From positions 62,001-126,000 of the forward strand of contig JAPPBX010000081.1 of the NCBI GenBank assembly GCA_026702755.1: a DNA stretch of 64,000 bases, given 5' to 3'. Made by a program: the position numbers and the translations under genes. This document shows, in pieces, positions 52,363-60,147 of this stretch (positions are counted from its first letter, which is position 1; each line of letters begins with the position of its first letter). Under the pieces are notes generated by a model, which saw only the letters and a program-made list of their open reading frames with translations, ran no database searches and was not told where the DNA came from. The stretch comes from Candidatus Poribacteria bacterium (GTDB lineage Bacteria > Poribacteria > WGA-4E > WGA-3G).

Positions 52363-52719
52363 ATGCGTCGGTATCTGATAGACGAAAATATTTCTCCGAA
52401 ATACCGTACGCAATTGCTTTACCATGAACCATCACTAACGGTCTTGGTGATTGGCGATGAGGATGCTCCTCCGAAAAGCACGCCAGACCCAGAAATCTTA
52501 GCGTGGTGTGAACAGCACCAATTTAACTTGATAACAAACAATCGGGAAAGTATGCCGCAACATCTCTCTGACCATATCGCAGCAGGACATCATGTACCCG
52601 GCATTTTCACGATTAATCTCCAAGTGCCAATGGGAAAAATTATTGACGAGTTGCTTCTCATCGCTGGTGCATCTGACGAAGACGAATATATGGACGAAAT
52701 TAAATATCTACCATTTTAA
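52363..52719 (+). CDS. DUF5615 PIN-like toxin
   Basis: A 118-aa PIN-like (Mut7-C-related) protein. It starts MRRYLIDENISPKYRTQLL with the acidic pair D7-E8, and has DPEILAWCEQHQFNLITNNRESMPQHL and HVPGIFTINLQVPMGKIIDELLLIAG, the standard layout of DUF5615 proteins paired with DUF433. Where many members read TxD, this one reads TNN, which is common in one subgroup. Predicted ribonuclease toxin of a type II toxin-antitoxin pair with the upstream fusion protein. It begins 2 bp after that gene's stop (TAAAGATG), so the two are translationally linked. It lies 97 bp before hsdS. Confidence 0.83.
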   Translation: MRRYLIDENISPKYRTQLLYHEPSLTVLVIGDEDAPPKSTPDPEILAWCEQHQFNLITNNRESMPQHLSDHIAAGHHVPGIFTINLQVPMGKIIDELLLIAGASDEDEYMDEIKYLPF

Positions 52720-52816
52720 CAACGAACTCAAGTTAAGGACATCACTCAACTCCGCTCAATCTGCTTCATTCGCGAAAAGCTGGCACCGTATAGGTTGAAT
52801 CAGTGAAAATGATGCC

Positions 52817-53461
52817 ATGAATAATACAAATTTCCCAGAACATTGGAAAGTAGTGCGTTTTGGCGACATTACTACGTTTACAAAGAAACCAAGAGACTTA
52901 CGATATTCGGAATATAATGAAATCCCATTTGTACCGATGGAATTGATTCCGATTGCCAAACTATCTTCTGAAGAATTCATTCTCAAAACAAACGATGAAC
53001 TAAAGAGTGGAACCTATTTTGAGCCTGGGGACATTCTTCTTCCTAAAATCACACCATCCTTTGAAAATAGGAAACAGTGCATCATTAAGGAGTTGCCAAC
53101 GCCATTTGGTATCGCAACAACTGAGGTGATTCCAATTCGGGAAATGGAAGGCATTAGCGATATATCCTACCTTTTCTATTACCTGTTACTTCCTGATGTT
53201 CGGGTCTCACTTGCTGGAAAAATGCAAGGTACGACGGGTAGGCAGCGACTAAGTAAAGACGCGCTTGTTAACTTGCAAATACCTCTCCCTCCACTTCCAG
53301 AACAACGCGCTATTGCTGCTGTTTTTCAAGCAATTGATGAAAAAACAGCAGCCCTTGAACAAGAAGTGGAACATCTGGATGAACTGTTCCACGCTATGCT
53401 TGACGAACTAATGACAGGACAAAGGTCCGCTGTGCCTTTAATCAAAGACGGAGAGCTATAA
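52817..53461 (+). CDS. hsdS: Type I specificity subunit HsdS, half-length
   Basis: Specificity subunit of 214 aa, about half the usual length. It contains one target-recognition domain (NFPEHWKVVRFGDITTFTKK to GKMQGTTGRQRLSKDALVNL) and one conserved spacer helix (IPLPPLPEQRAIAAVFQAID to LEQEVEHLDELFHAMLDELMTGQ). With only one TRD it would have to dimerise and recognise a palindromic or symmetric bipartite site. No second hsdS fragment is next to it. Its stop overlaps the hsdR start in TAATG. Half-size S subunits are known in functional systems, so truncation is not proof of decay. Confidence 0.9.
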   Translation: MNNTNFPEHWKVVRFGDITTFTKKPRDLRYSEYNEIPFVPMELIPIAKLSSEEFILKTNDELKSGTYFEPGDILLPKITPSFENRKQCIIKELPTPFGIATTEVIPIREMEGISDISYLFYYLLLPDVRVSLAGKMQGTTGRQRLSKDALVNLQIPLPPLPEQRAIAAVFQAIDEKTAALEQEVEHLDELFHAMLDELMTGQRSAVPLIKDGEL

Positions 53462-56331
53462 TGAGCGAGTACACAACTGTCCAAGAACCGATGCTTCGCT
53501 ATAGCGACCAGATTGGTTGGATGCGCGTATCTCAAGCGCAAGCCATGCAAATGCGTGGTGGCGACACCGGACTCTACTTTTCTGACGTGCTGCAGGCGCA
53601 ACTGCTGAAGCTCAATGAGGGGATAATGGACGCATCCAACTGCGCCGACATTCTGCGGCAGTTGAATTTGCTCAGATCGACGCTTGAGGGGAATCAAGAC
53701 GCACTTTCATGGATGCACGGGGAGCAGTCCATTTTTGTTCCCAATGAGAACCGCGAGCGCAATGTCACGTTAATCGATTTTGAGACACCTGATAACAATT
53801 TGTTTCACGTCACCGACGAATGGTCGCAGCAAAGTTTAACTGATCGCAACCGCGCCGATGTGGTGTTCCTGATTAACGGAATCCCCGTGGCAGTCGTTGA
53901 GGCAAAAAATGCTAACAAATCAGATGGGTTGGAACTCGGTGTTCAGCAGATCCGCCGTTACCACGACGAAACGCCAGAGATGTTCACCACCGCGCAACTT
54001 TTCGGTGTGACACAACTGCACGACTTTTTCTACGGTGTTACATGGAATACCAGCCGCAAAAACCTCTTCAACTGGAAATTTGAAGAACCCACCAACTACG
54101 AGCAGAAGGTCAAGACGTTCTTCGACCGCGACCGCTTCCTGAAGGTCCTGCAGCAGTTCATCATTTTCCAGAGCAGAGATGACCAACTTACCAAAATTGT
54201 GTTGCGTCAACACCAGACGCGTGCGGTGGAGAAAGTCATTGAACGGATTCACGATCCGAACAAGCGACGTGGGCTTGTCTGGCATACACAAGGCAGCGGC
54301 AAAACCCTCACCATGATAACCATCGCTGCCCGCCTCCTACGCGGTGGTGAGCAGACTGAAAAGCCCACCGTACTAATGGTGGTTGATCGAAACGAACTGG
54401 AGAGCCAACTCTTTAGAAACATTACGGGTTACGGCATCACAACCCTTGAAGTTGCAGAGAGCAAGGATGATCTGGAAAGAATTTTAGCCTCCGATTATCG
54501 TGGTTTGGTCGTGTCCACGATTCATAAGTTTGACAGGAGACCTGCGAACCTTAATACCCGCGAAAGCGTGATAGTGCTGATTGACGAGGCACATCGCACA
54601 ACCGGCGGCAATTTTGGGAATTACCTGATGGCAGCCCTCCCCAATGCGACCTATATCGGCTTTACCGGCACCCCGATCGATAGACTTTCCAAAGGTGAAG
54701 GAACGTTTAAGGTGTTCGGCATAGACGACGAACAAGGCTATCTCGACAAATACGCAATCGTGGAATCCATTGAAGATGGCACCACTATGCCGTTGAATTA
54801 CGCGCTTGCCGCCTCTGGTTTACGGGTTGACCGTGAAACATTGGAACGGGAATTTTTCAACCTTGCAGTAACGGAAGGCATAAGCGACTTTGAGGAACTC
54901 AATGCGGTCCTTAACAATGCTGTTCAGTTAAAGGCGATGATGAAAGCACCTGACAGGGTAGATGGCATTGCGAAATACGTTGCGGAACACTTCCGTGAGA
55001 CTGTGGAACCGATGCGGTTCAAGGCGTTTTTGGTGGCTGTAGACCGTGAGGCGTGCGCTTTGTATAAACAGGCACTGGATAAGTATCTGCCATCGGAGTA
55101 TTCAGAGGTTGTCTATTCAGAGGACAATCGAGATTCCGAGTTAATGAAAACTTATTATCATACGGAAGAACAGGAAAAAGAAATTCGTAAGAAGTTTATT
55201 GACAAAAATGAACAACCGAAGATTCTGATTGTAACTCAGAAGTTATTGACTGGCTTCGATGCACCAATCCTCTACTGCATGTATCTCGATAAACCGATGC
55301 GCGATCATGTGCTATTACAAGCAATTGCGCGTGTCAACCGTCCGTATGAAGACGAGGACGGTTTGGTGAAACCCGCCGGTTTCGTCTTAGATTTTGTCGG
55401 TATTTTTGACAAGCTCGAAAACGCATTGGCGTTCGATTCTGACGAAGTGGCGAGTGTAATTCAGAATATTGACGTGCTCAAGAAGGATTTCGCCAAGCGG
55501 ATCCGAGAGGACGCAGCGGCGTATTTACCCTTTGCCGAGGGGTGGGACGATAAAGCAAAGGAACGAGCCATTAATCATTTTGAGGACAAAGACAACCGAG
55601 AGACTTTTTTCAAGTTCTTCAGAGCGGTGCAAAATCTCTATGACATACTTTCACCAGATGCATTCTTACGGGAATTCATAGCGGATTATGAAGCGTTGGC
55701 AACCCTTTATGGACTGATTCGTAACGCCTATTCTGATCGTCCTTACGTCGATAAGGAATTGACTGCCAAAACGCGCAAACTGTTGCAGGCGCATACCGAA
55801 AGCGTTCTATTTGAATTGCCAGATGCCGTTTATGAATTGCAAGCAGATACTTTGCAGAAGATAGATCAGAGCGATGCCTCCGATACGGTCAAGGTCCAGA
55901 ATTTAAGAAAGGCATTGCATCACACAGTAACCAGCGAAGGCAGCTCCAAACCTTTCCTGATTTCCATTGGCGAACGCGCGGAAGCAGTCGCGGAGGCTTA
56001 TGAAAATCGTCAGGTTGCAACGCAAGATGTCTTGGCTGAATTCAGAAAATTAGCGGAGGAATATGCGCGTGCTGCAAGAGAGAGCGACCGCCTCGACTTG
56101 GATGATAACACCTTCGCGGTCTATACAGTTCTCAAGAACGTTATAGCGGATGTTAACCCAGAACAGGCGCGAGCCGTTGATCAGGTATTTGCGCAATTTC
56201 CTGATTATAAGTGGAATGAGCATCAGGAAAAGGAGTTACGGATGACACTCTATAGCACATTAAGACCCACGGTGGGTATGGAAAATCTGATTGAGACAAC
56301 AAATAAATTGTTGAGGTTGGAGCGGGTATGA
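53461..56331 (+). CDS. hsdR: Type I restriction endonuclease HsdR
   Basis: Restriction and translocase subunit, 956 aa. The N-terminal nuclease has D133 (RNRADVVFLING) and E147-A-K149 (VVEAK), the PD-(D/E)xK pattern. The SF2 translocase shows Walker A in WHTQGSGKTLTM, DEAH in VLIDEAHRT and the third motif GFTGTPID. The helicase C-lobe has ILIVTQKLLTGFDAPILYCMYLDKP and QAIARVNRPY. A C-terminal helical domain binds HsdM/HsdS. It cleaves unmodified DNA after ATP-driven translocation. It overlaps hsdS and the YgjP-like gene, so all three are co-translated. No frameshift or missing motif is visible, so the system appears intact. Confidence 0.95.
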   Translation: MSEYTTVQEPMLRYSDQIGWMRVSQAQAMQMRGGDTGLYFSDVLQAQLLKLNEGIMDASNCADILRQLNLLRSTLEGNQDALSWMHGEQSIFVPNENRERNVTLIDFETPDNNLFHVTDEWSQQSLTDRNRADVVFLINGIPVAVVEAKNANKSDGLELGVQQIRRYHDETPEMFTTAQLFGVTQLHDFFYGVTWNTSRKNLFNWKFEEPTNYEQKVKTFFDRDRFLKVLQQFIIFQSRDDQLTKIVLRQHQTRAVEKVIERIHDPNKRRGLVWHTQGSGKTLTMITIAARLLRGGEQTEKPTVLMVVDRNELESQLFRNITGYGITTLEVAESKDDLERILASDYRGLVVSTIHKFDRRPANLNTRESVIVLIDEAHRTTGGNFGNYLMAALPNATYIGFTGTPIDRLSKGEGTFKVFGIDDEQGYLDKYAIVESIEDGTTMPLNYALAASGLRVDRETLEREFFNLAVTEGISDFEELNAVLNNAVQLKAMMKAPDRVDGIAKYVAEHFRETVEPMRFKAFLVAVDREACALYKQALDKYLPSEYSEVVYSEDNRDSELMKTYYHTEEQEKEIRKKFIDKNEQPKILIVTQKLLTGFDAPILYCMYLDKPMRDHVLLQAIARVNRPYEDEDGLVKPAGFVLDFVGIFDKLENALAFDSDEVASVIQNIDVLKKDFAKRIREDAAAYLPFAEGWDDKAKERAINHFEDKDNRETFFKFFRAVQNLYDILSPDAFLREFIADYEALATLYGLIRNAYSDRPYVDKELTAKTRKLLQAHTESVLFELPDAVYELQADTLQKIDQSDASDTVKVQNLRKALHHTVTSEGSSKPFLISIGERAEAVAEAYENRQVATQDVLAEFRKLAEEYARAARESDRLDLDDNTFAVYTVLKNVIADVNPEQARAVDQVFAQFPDYKWNEHQEKELRMTLYSTLRPTVGMENLIETTNKLLRLERV

Positions 56332-56663
56332 ACACCAACAAAGTAGCAGGTACACACCGTAGGCTTCCGTTGCATCCAGCGGATTTAAAGGACGTTGTGT
56401 GGTACTGGGCAGACCGTATCGGTGTCAAGGTGCGAGAAATTCATCTCCGTCAGATGCAGCAGAAATGGGCATCTATATCAATGAAGGGACGATTGACACT
56501 CAACACAGAACTCCTTGATTTGCCAGAAGCGTTGACAGAATTCGTCATTGTCCACGAGCTGGTGCATCTCCTTGTCCCAAACCACGGCAAATTATTTAAG
56601 GGATATATGTCCGCGTATCTTCCAGACTGGGAAGATCGGCAAAATCGTTTGAGATCGCTTTAA
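56328..56663 (+). CDS. YgjP-like (DUF45) metal-dependent hydrolase, short
   Basis: A 111-aa zincin-like protein with the DUF45/WLM pattern LRQMQQKWASISMKGRLTLN and the metal motif H76-E-L-V-H80-x5-H86 (HELVHLLVPNH). It is about half the length of usual YgjP proteins: the N-terminal half is absent but the catalytic part is whole. The start overlaps hsdR's stop in ATGA. DUF45 genes often follow hsdR in type I operons; their role may be proteolysis linked to restriction control, but that is family context rather than shown here. Confidence 0.88.
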   Translation: MNTNKVAGTHRRLPLHPADLKDVVWYWADRIGVKVREIHLRQMQQKWASISMKGRLTLNTELLDLPEALTEFVIVHELVHLLVPNHGKLFKGYMSAYLPDWEDRQNRLRSL

Positions 56664-56728
56664 GGAAAATACAATATAGCAGTCAAATCTCACTTGTGTG
56701 TCCAAGGATCATGTTATTGATAAAAACA

Positions 56729-56757
56729 TTGACTTTCGAGGGAAAGTATAGTATAAT
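56729..56757 (+). promoter_or_regulatory. Sigma-70 promoter for the Panacea cluster
   Basis: TTGACT (56729-56734), 17 bp, TATAAT (56752-56757). Initiation near 56764; leader to ATG 56908 about 145 nt. Confidence 0.75.
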
Positions 56758-56773
56758 TACACTACGTTGTAAT
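56756..56773. promoter_or_regulatory. Operator-like inverted repeat in Panacea promoter
   Basis: ATTACA-N6-TGTAAT with perfect 6-bp arms, overlapping the -10 box and the expected start site. It fits autoregulation by a product of the operon. Confidence 0.5.
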
Positions 56774-56907
56774 CAACATAAATAACCCATCATTTGATAA
56801 GTATTTCTATACGGCTTATGGAATGGATATTCAGCTTTAACATAGGATAGATTACACCTGAACGTTTGGATAAACGATCCAAGCCCAACTCTTGAAAGGC
56901 ATTGCTC

Positions 56908-57549
56908 ATGAAATTAAGCAAACCCTCTAATGCTCTGGTTATTGTAGGCGGTTGGAACAGGCATATATTTACTCAAGATTGGATTAAGAGATACCTTTTT
57001 CCCAAAGAAGAATTCACAATAGACATGCTGGTTTCCCAAGGCTTCAACGCACAATTTATTTCTCCACGAATATCGTCAAAGGAAGTTGAAATTCTATTCC
57101 AAGAAAATAGACTAAATTTCAATCCAGTAGAAAACAATAACGAAAATTTAGACCGTATACAAGAACTTGCTCTACAACTTGCCGATTACCTTCCACATAC
57201 ACCAGTTACAGGATACGGAGTGAATTTTCTCTTTACCGAGAACGAGGTCAGTGATGATTTGATAAATCTGATGCGTCCAAAAGATTTAGAAAAAATTGAA
57301 CAGTTTGGTGGATCATTAACCAGCGAGCAATATAGTCGTCATTTGATGTTAAATGGACGAACCCTTAACATCACTATTAGATTTGAGGGCGAGAGTGTCG
57401 ATTTTGATTTTAATTTCCATTTTAATATCCGCGATTTAGTTGCGTTTAAAGCAGGAATTTTGGAAACTCCAATACTTAAATTGAGACAAGAGGCAGTAAA
57501 ATTCATCGCTAAAGTTTATAGTTTGGAATTGGAAGGAGAGAGCGAATGA
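56908..57549 (+). CDS. Unknown protein, first gene of Panacea cluster
   Basis: A 213-aa soluble protein, no family recognised. ATG 56908 is used; an upstream TTG at 56902 is possible and AAAGGC lies before both. The sequence has NALVIVGGWNRHIFTQDWI at the start, a central LPHTPVTGYGVNFLFTENEV, and a beta-rich C-terminal half (LNGRTLNITIRFEGESVDF, FNFHFNIRDLVAFK). Its stop overlaps the Panacea gene start in ATGA. In Panacea toxin-antitoxin operons the toxin commonly lies next to the antitoxin, so this is one candidate toxin; the downstream 144-aa protein is the other. No catalytic residues can be pointed out. AT-rich. Confidence 0.65.
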   Translation: MKLSKPSNALVIVGGWNRHIFTQDWIKRYLFPKEEFTIDMLVSQGFNAQFISPRISSKEVEILFQENRLNFNPVENNNENLDRIQELALQLADYLPHTPVTGYGVNFLFTENEVSDDLINLMRPKDLEKIEQFGGSLTSEQYSRHLMLNGRTLNITIRFEGESVDFDFNFHFNIRDLVAFKAGILETPILKLRQEAVKFIAKVYSLELEGESE

Positions 57550-58223
57550 GTAAATTGAACGACACAAACACAATACTTAAAGATGAAAACACTTTTCCCG
57601 AAGAGGCAGTCATTTCCGAAAAAGATATGGCTGTTCCAGCAAGTATGGAGGTCAATGAAAAATTTATAAATACTGCTAATTTAGAACTTGATGAAGACAG
57701 CAACCTTGAAATTTTGGAGGGTGAGGCTTGGAAAGAGCCACAGAATCCGAACCCTGAACCACTGAAAATCCGGGTCTTTGATGTTGCTGCCTATATTTTA
57801 GACAAAATGGGAACAATGACGACTATGAAGCTGCAGAAACTGGTATATTACAGTCAAGCATGGTCGTTAGTTTGGGATGAGAAGCAGCTGTTCGAGGAAG
57901 ATATTGAGGCTTGGGCAAATGGTCCAGTCATTAGAGATTTATTTGACTACTATCGTGGAATGTACGAAATATCGGCAATGCCAATTGGCAATCCCCGTTT
58001 GTTGAATAAAGAACAACAGGAAACTATTGACGCTGTTCTTAAATATTATGGAGATAAATCCGCCCAATGGCTCATTGAACTAACTCACATGGAAGATCCT
58101 TGGGTCCAGGCGAGAAAAGGACTACCCAAACTGGAGAGAGGTAATAGAATTATATCTTTAGACACGATAGCAGATTATTATAGTTCCTTGCCGGTTGAGG
58201 ACAATTACGAAGATGAGGAATAA
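57546..58223 (+). CDS. Panacea-domain (DUF4065) antitoxin-like protein
   Basis: A 225-aa protein. The C-terminal 150 residues match the Panacea/SocA-like domain: IRVFDVAAYILDKMGTMTTM, LQKLVYYSQAWSLVWDEKQLF, EAWANGPVIRDLFDYYRGM, and TIDAVLKYYGDKSAQWLIELTH with the final EDPWVQARKGL. This domain neutralises diverse unrelated toxins in known toxin-antitoxin pairs. The N-terminal 70 residues are acidic and disordered (EDSNLEILEGEAWKEP). The start overlaps the upstream gene (ATGA) and the stop overlaps the downstream gene, so the three form one operon under the promoter at 56729. Confidence 0.87.
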   Translation: MSKLNDTNTILKDENTFPEEAVISEKDMAVPASMEVNEKFINTANLELDEDSNLEILEGEAWKEPQNPNPEPLKIRVFDVAAYILDKMGTMTTMKLQKLVYYSQAWSLVWDEKQLFEEDIEAWANGPVIRDLFDYYRGMYEISAMPIGNPRLLNKEQQETIDAVLKYYGDKSAQWLIELTHMEDPWVQARKGLPKLERGNRIISLDTIADYYSSLPVEDNYEDEE

Positions 58224-58647
58224 AAGAGCGGGCCGAAATCGTAATCCGAGGTCAGAGAAGATACCTACATCTCGCTCTATAGTGTCTACTCAAAACAAGA
58301 AACTCGTGTGGAAAGTTGCACGGATTGATGACGATAGCCCATGGGGCTGGAATCAAATAACTTGTCCTGACTTTTTGAGAAAAATATGGGATAAAATGCA
58401 CAATTTTGAAACAATGACATGGGGTGAGATATTAGGACGGAACCACCATGCGATAGCCGTTAATGACATCATAAAACCCGCACAAAATCGGTTAGAACAA
58501 CTCGGACATGATGATCAGGCAGAATTAGTCTCATTTCGGCTAAGTAACACGGAGCGAATTTGGGCGATTCGATCTGGAGAAGAAGCTTTCCTGCTCTGGT
58601 GGGACCCCAATCATGAGATTTGCCCATCACATCTCCAGAATACGTAA
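58213..58647 (+). CDS. Unknown protein, third gene of Panacea cluster
   Basis: A 144-aa basic protein. ATG 58213 is chosen; a TTG 18 bp upstream is possible. It begins with a very basic stretch (MRNKRAGRNRNPRSEK) and ends with a conserved-looking block AELVSFRLSNTERIWAIRSG and LLWWDPNHEICPSHLQ. The C-terminal pattern RIWxI...FxLLWWDPxHxxCP occurs in small proteins often found next to Panacea or other antitoxins, to my recollection, but I cannot name the family with certainty. It overlaps the Panacea gene by 11 bp. A toxin role is plausible and unproven. Confidence 0.62.
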   Translation: MRNKRAGRNRNPRSEKIPTSRSIVSTQNKKLVWKVARIDDDSPWGWNQITCPDFLRKIWDKMHNFETMTWGEILGRNHHAIAVNDIIKPAQNRLEQLGHDDQAELVSFRLSNTERIWAIRSGEEAFLLWWDPNHEICPSHLQNT

Positions 58648-58730
58648 CATCAGTTACATTTGAACGTATCCCTTATTATGGTCACAAAAATCCCATAAAT
58701 CACAGTTCAGACTTCAACAGCACGGACCGG

Positions 58731-58800
58731 TAGTGACTGAGTACTGACAACTGATAACCATCCATCTGATGGCTGACAACTGACAGCCGACAACCGACCA
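58731..58800. repeat. Degenerate TGACAACTGA repeats
   Basis: Between the Panacea cluster and the LarA-like gene the sequence cycles through ACTGACAACTGATAACC, GGCTGACAACTGACAGCC and GACAACCGACC. Related phrases occur at 9420-9436 (CTGATAACTGACAACTT) and 41161-41190 (CGACAACTGATTACTGGC and CTGACAACTATT). The rest of the 246-bp gap holds only the promoter at 58817. Confidence 0.6.
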
Positions 58801-58816
58801 CTATTCCACATTTCCC

Positions 58817-58845
58817 TTGCACTCTTATCCCCTTTCTGATAAAAT
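58817..58845 (+). promoter_or_regulatory. Sigma-70 promoter for LarA-like gene
   Basis: TTGCAC (58817-58822), 17 bp, TAAAAT (58840-58845), 49 bp before ATG 58894, which has AAGGATGG upstream. Confidence 0.6.
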
Positions 58846-58893
58846 AAGGCTATAAAGTCCACCTATGGGTGAAAATATAAAGGATGGAAACGC

Positions 58894-60147
58894 ATGGCAC
58901 TTCCAAAAATGACACGGATTCAACAGCGGTTTGAGGCACCCGTTCTCACCGATCTCCCCGCAGCGATTCATGCTGAATTGGAGCGGATTAACGCCTCCGA
59001 TATTGTAAAATCTGGCGAAACTGTCGCCGTTACCGCTGGCAGTCGCGGAGTCGCAAATGTTGACATAGCGGTCAAGGCGACTGTTGATTATCTCAAAACA
59101 CTCGGTGCGAAACCCTTTGTTGTCCCGGCGATGGGAAGCCACGGTGGTGCAACGCCTGAAGGGCAGCGGAGTGTGTTGGAACACTACGGCATCACCGAAG
59201 AGACCGTCGGTGCACCGGTGAAAGCAACAATGGAGGTTGTGGAACTCGGAAAGACAGCAGACGGCTTGCCGGTTTTCTTCGACAGATATGCCGCCGAAGC
59301 CGACCATGTTGTGCCGCTTAACCGCGTCAAAGCGCATACAGATTTCAACGGCTCCATTGAGAGTGGCGTGGTGAAGATGATGGTGATTGGACTCGGCAAA
59401 CAGCAGGGCGCGAACTTCTATCACCGTGCCTTCTTTCAATACGGCTTTGAACACGTCATCACTGCGGTTGGTGGTTTTATTCTCGACACCGGAAAGATCG
59501 CTTTCGGCATTGGACTAATTGAGAACGCACACGAAGACACCGCGAAAGCAGTAGCGATGCCCGCCGCGCAGCTCCTCCAAACGGAACGTGAACTGCTGGT
59601 TGAGGCGAAATCATTGATGGGACGACTCCCGTTTGACGAACTCGATCTGCTTATCGTGGATTGGACAGGCAAAAACATCAGCGGCACCGGTATGGACTCG
59701 AACGTTATCGGCAGGATGATGCAGAATTTTGAACCGGAACCCGCGAAACCCGCGATCCTCCGTATATTTGTCCGCGATCTTACCGAAGAGAGCGATGGCA
59801 ATGCTACCGGTATCGGGCTTGCTGACTTCACAACGACGCGCCTCGTAGACCAGATCGACCGGCACTCGACCTATATGAACGGTATTACCGCGCTTGGACC
59901 GCAGAAGTCGAAAATCCCCTTCTACTACGACACCGACCGAGAAGCAATTGAGGTGGCACTTGACACTATTGGACTCACCGAACCAGAAGATGCACGGGTC
60001 ATCCGTATTGAGAGTACGCTGAGGTTGACGGAACTCGACATTTCTGACGTGCTGCTTGAGGATGCGAAGTTGCATTCAAGGTTGGAAGTTATCGGCGAAA
60101 CGAAGCCGCTCCCGTTTGACGCTACAGGTAACCTGCTGCCATTTTAG
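58894..60147 (+). CDS. LarA-like lactate racemase domain protein (DUF2088)
   Basis: A 417-aa protein of the nickel-dependent lactate-racemase superfamily. The N-terminal domain has VAVTAGSRGVANVDIAVKAT, FVVPAMGSHGGATPEGQRSV (the conserved GSHGG loop that holds substrate His residues) and RVKAHTDFNGSIESGVVKMM. GVVKMMVIGLGKQQG is the segment that in LarA carries the pincer-cofactor Lys; a Lys is present here. The C-terminal half is shorter and diverged from canonical LarA. These relatives often act on other 2-hydroxy acids; whether the nickel-pincer cofactor is used depends on larB/larC/larE elsewhere. Substrate unknown. Confidence 0.85.
   Translation: MALPKMTRIQQRFEAPVLTDLPAAIHAELERINASDIVKSGETVAVTAGSRGVANVDIAVKATVDYLKTLGAKPFVVPAMGSHGGATPEGQRSVLEHYGITEETVGAPVKATMEVVELGKTADGLPVFFDRYAAEADHVVPLNRVKAHTDFNGSIESGVVKMMVIGLGKQQGANFYHRAFFQYGFEHVITAVGGFILDTGKIAFGIGLIENAHEDTAKAVAMPAAQLLQTERELLVEAKSLMGRLPFDELDLLIVDWTGKNISGTGMDSNVIGRMMQNFEPEPAKPAILRIFVRDLTEESDGNATGIGLADFTTTRLVDQIDRHSTYMNGITALGPQKSKIPFYYDTDREAIEVALDTIGLTEPEDARVIRIESTLRLTELDISDVLLEDAKLHSRLEVIGETKPLPFDATGNLLPF

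Noticed and set aside
52592-52798. 68-aa plus-strand frame between the DUF5615 and hsdS genes
   Set aside because: Mostly an alternative frame of the DUF5615 gene and has no ribosome site.
58825-59454. 209-aa open frame on the minus strand
   Set aside because: Antisense shadow of the LarA-like gene, which has clear motifs and a promoter; no ribosome site and no family match.
59611-60075. 154-aa minus-strand frame
   Set aside because: Shadow of the LarA-like gene with no start signal.
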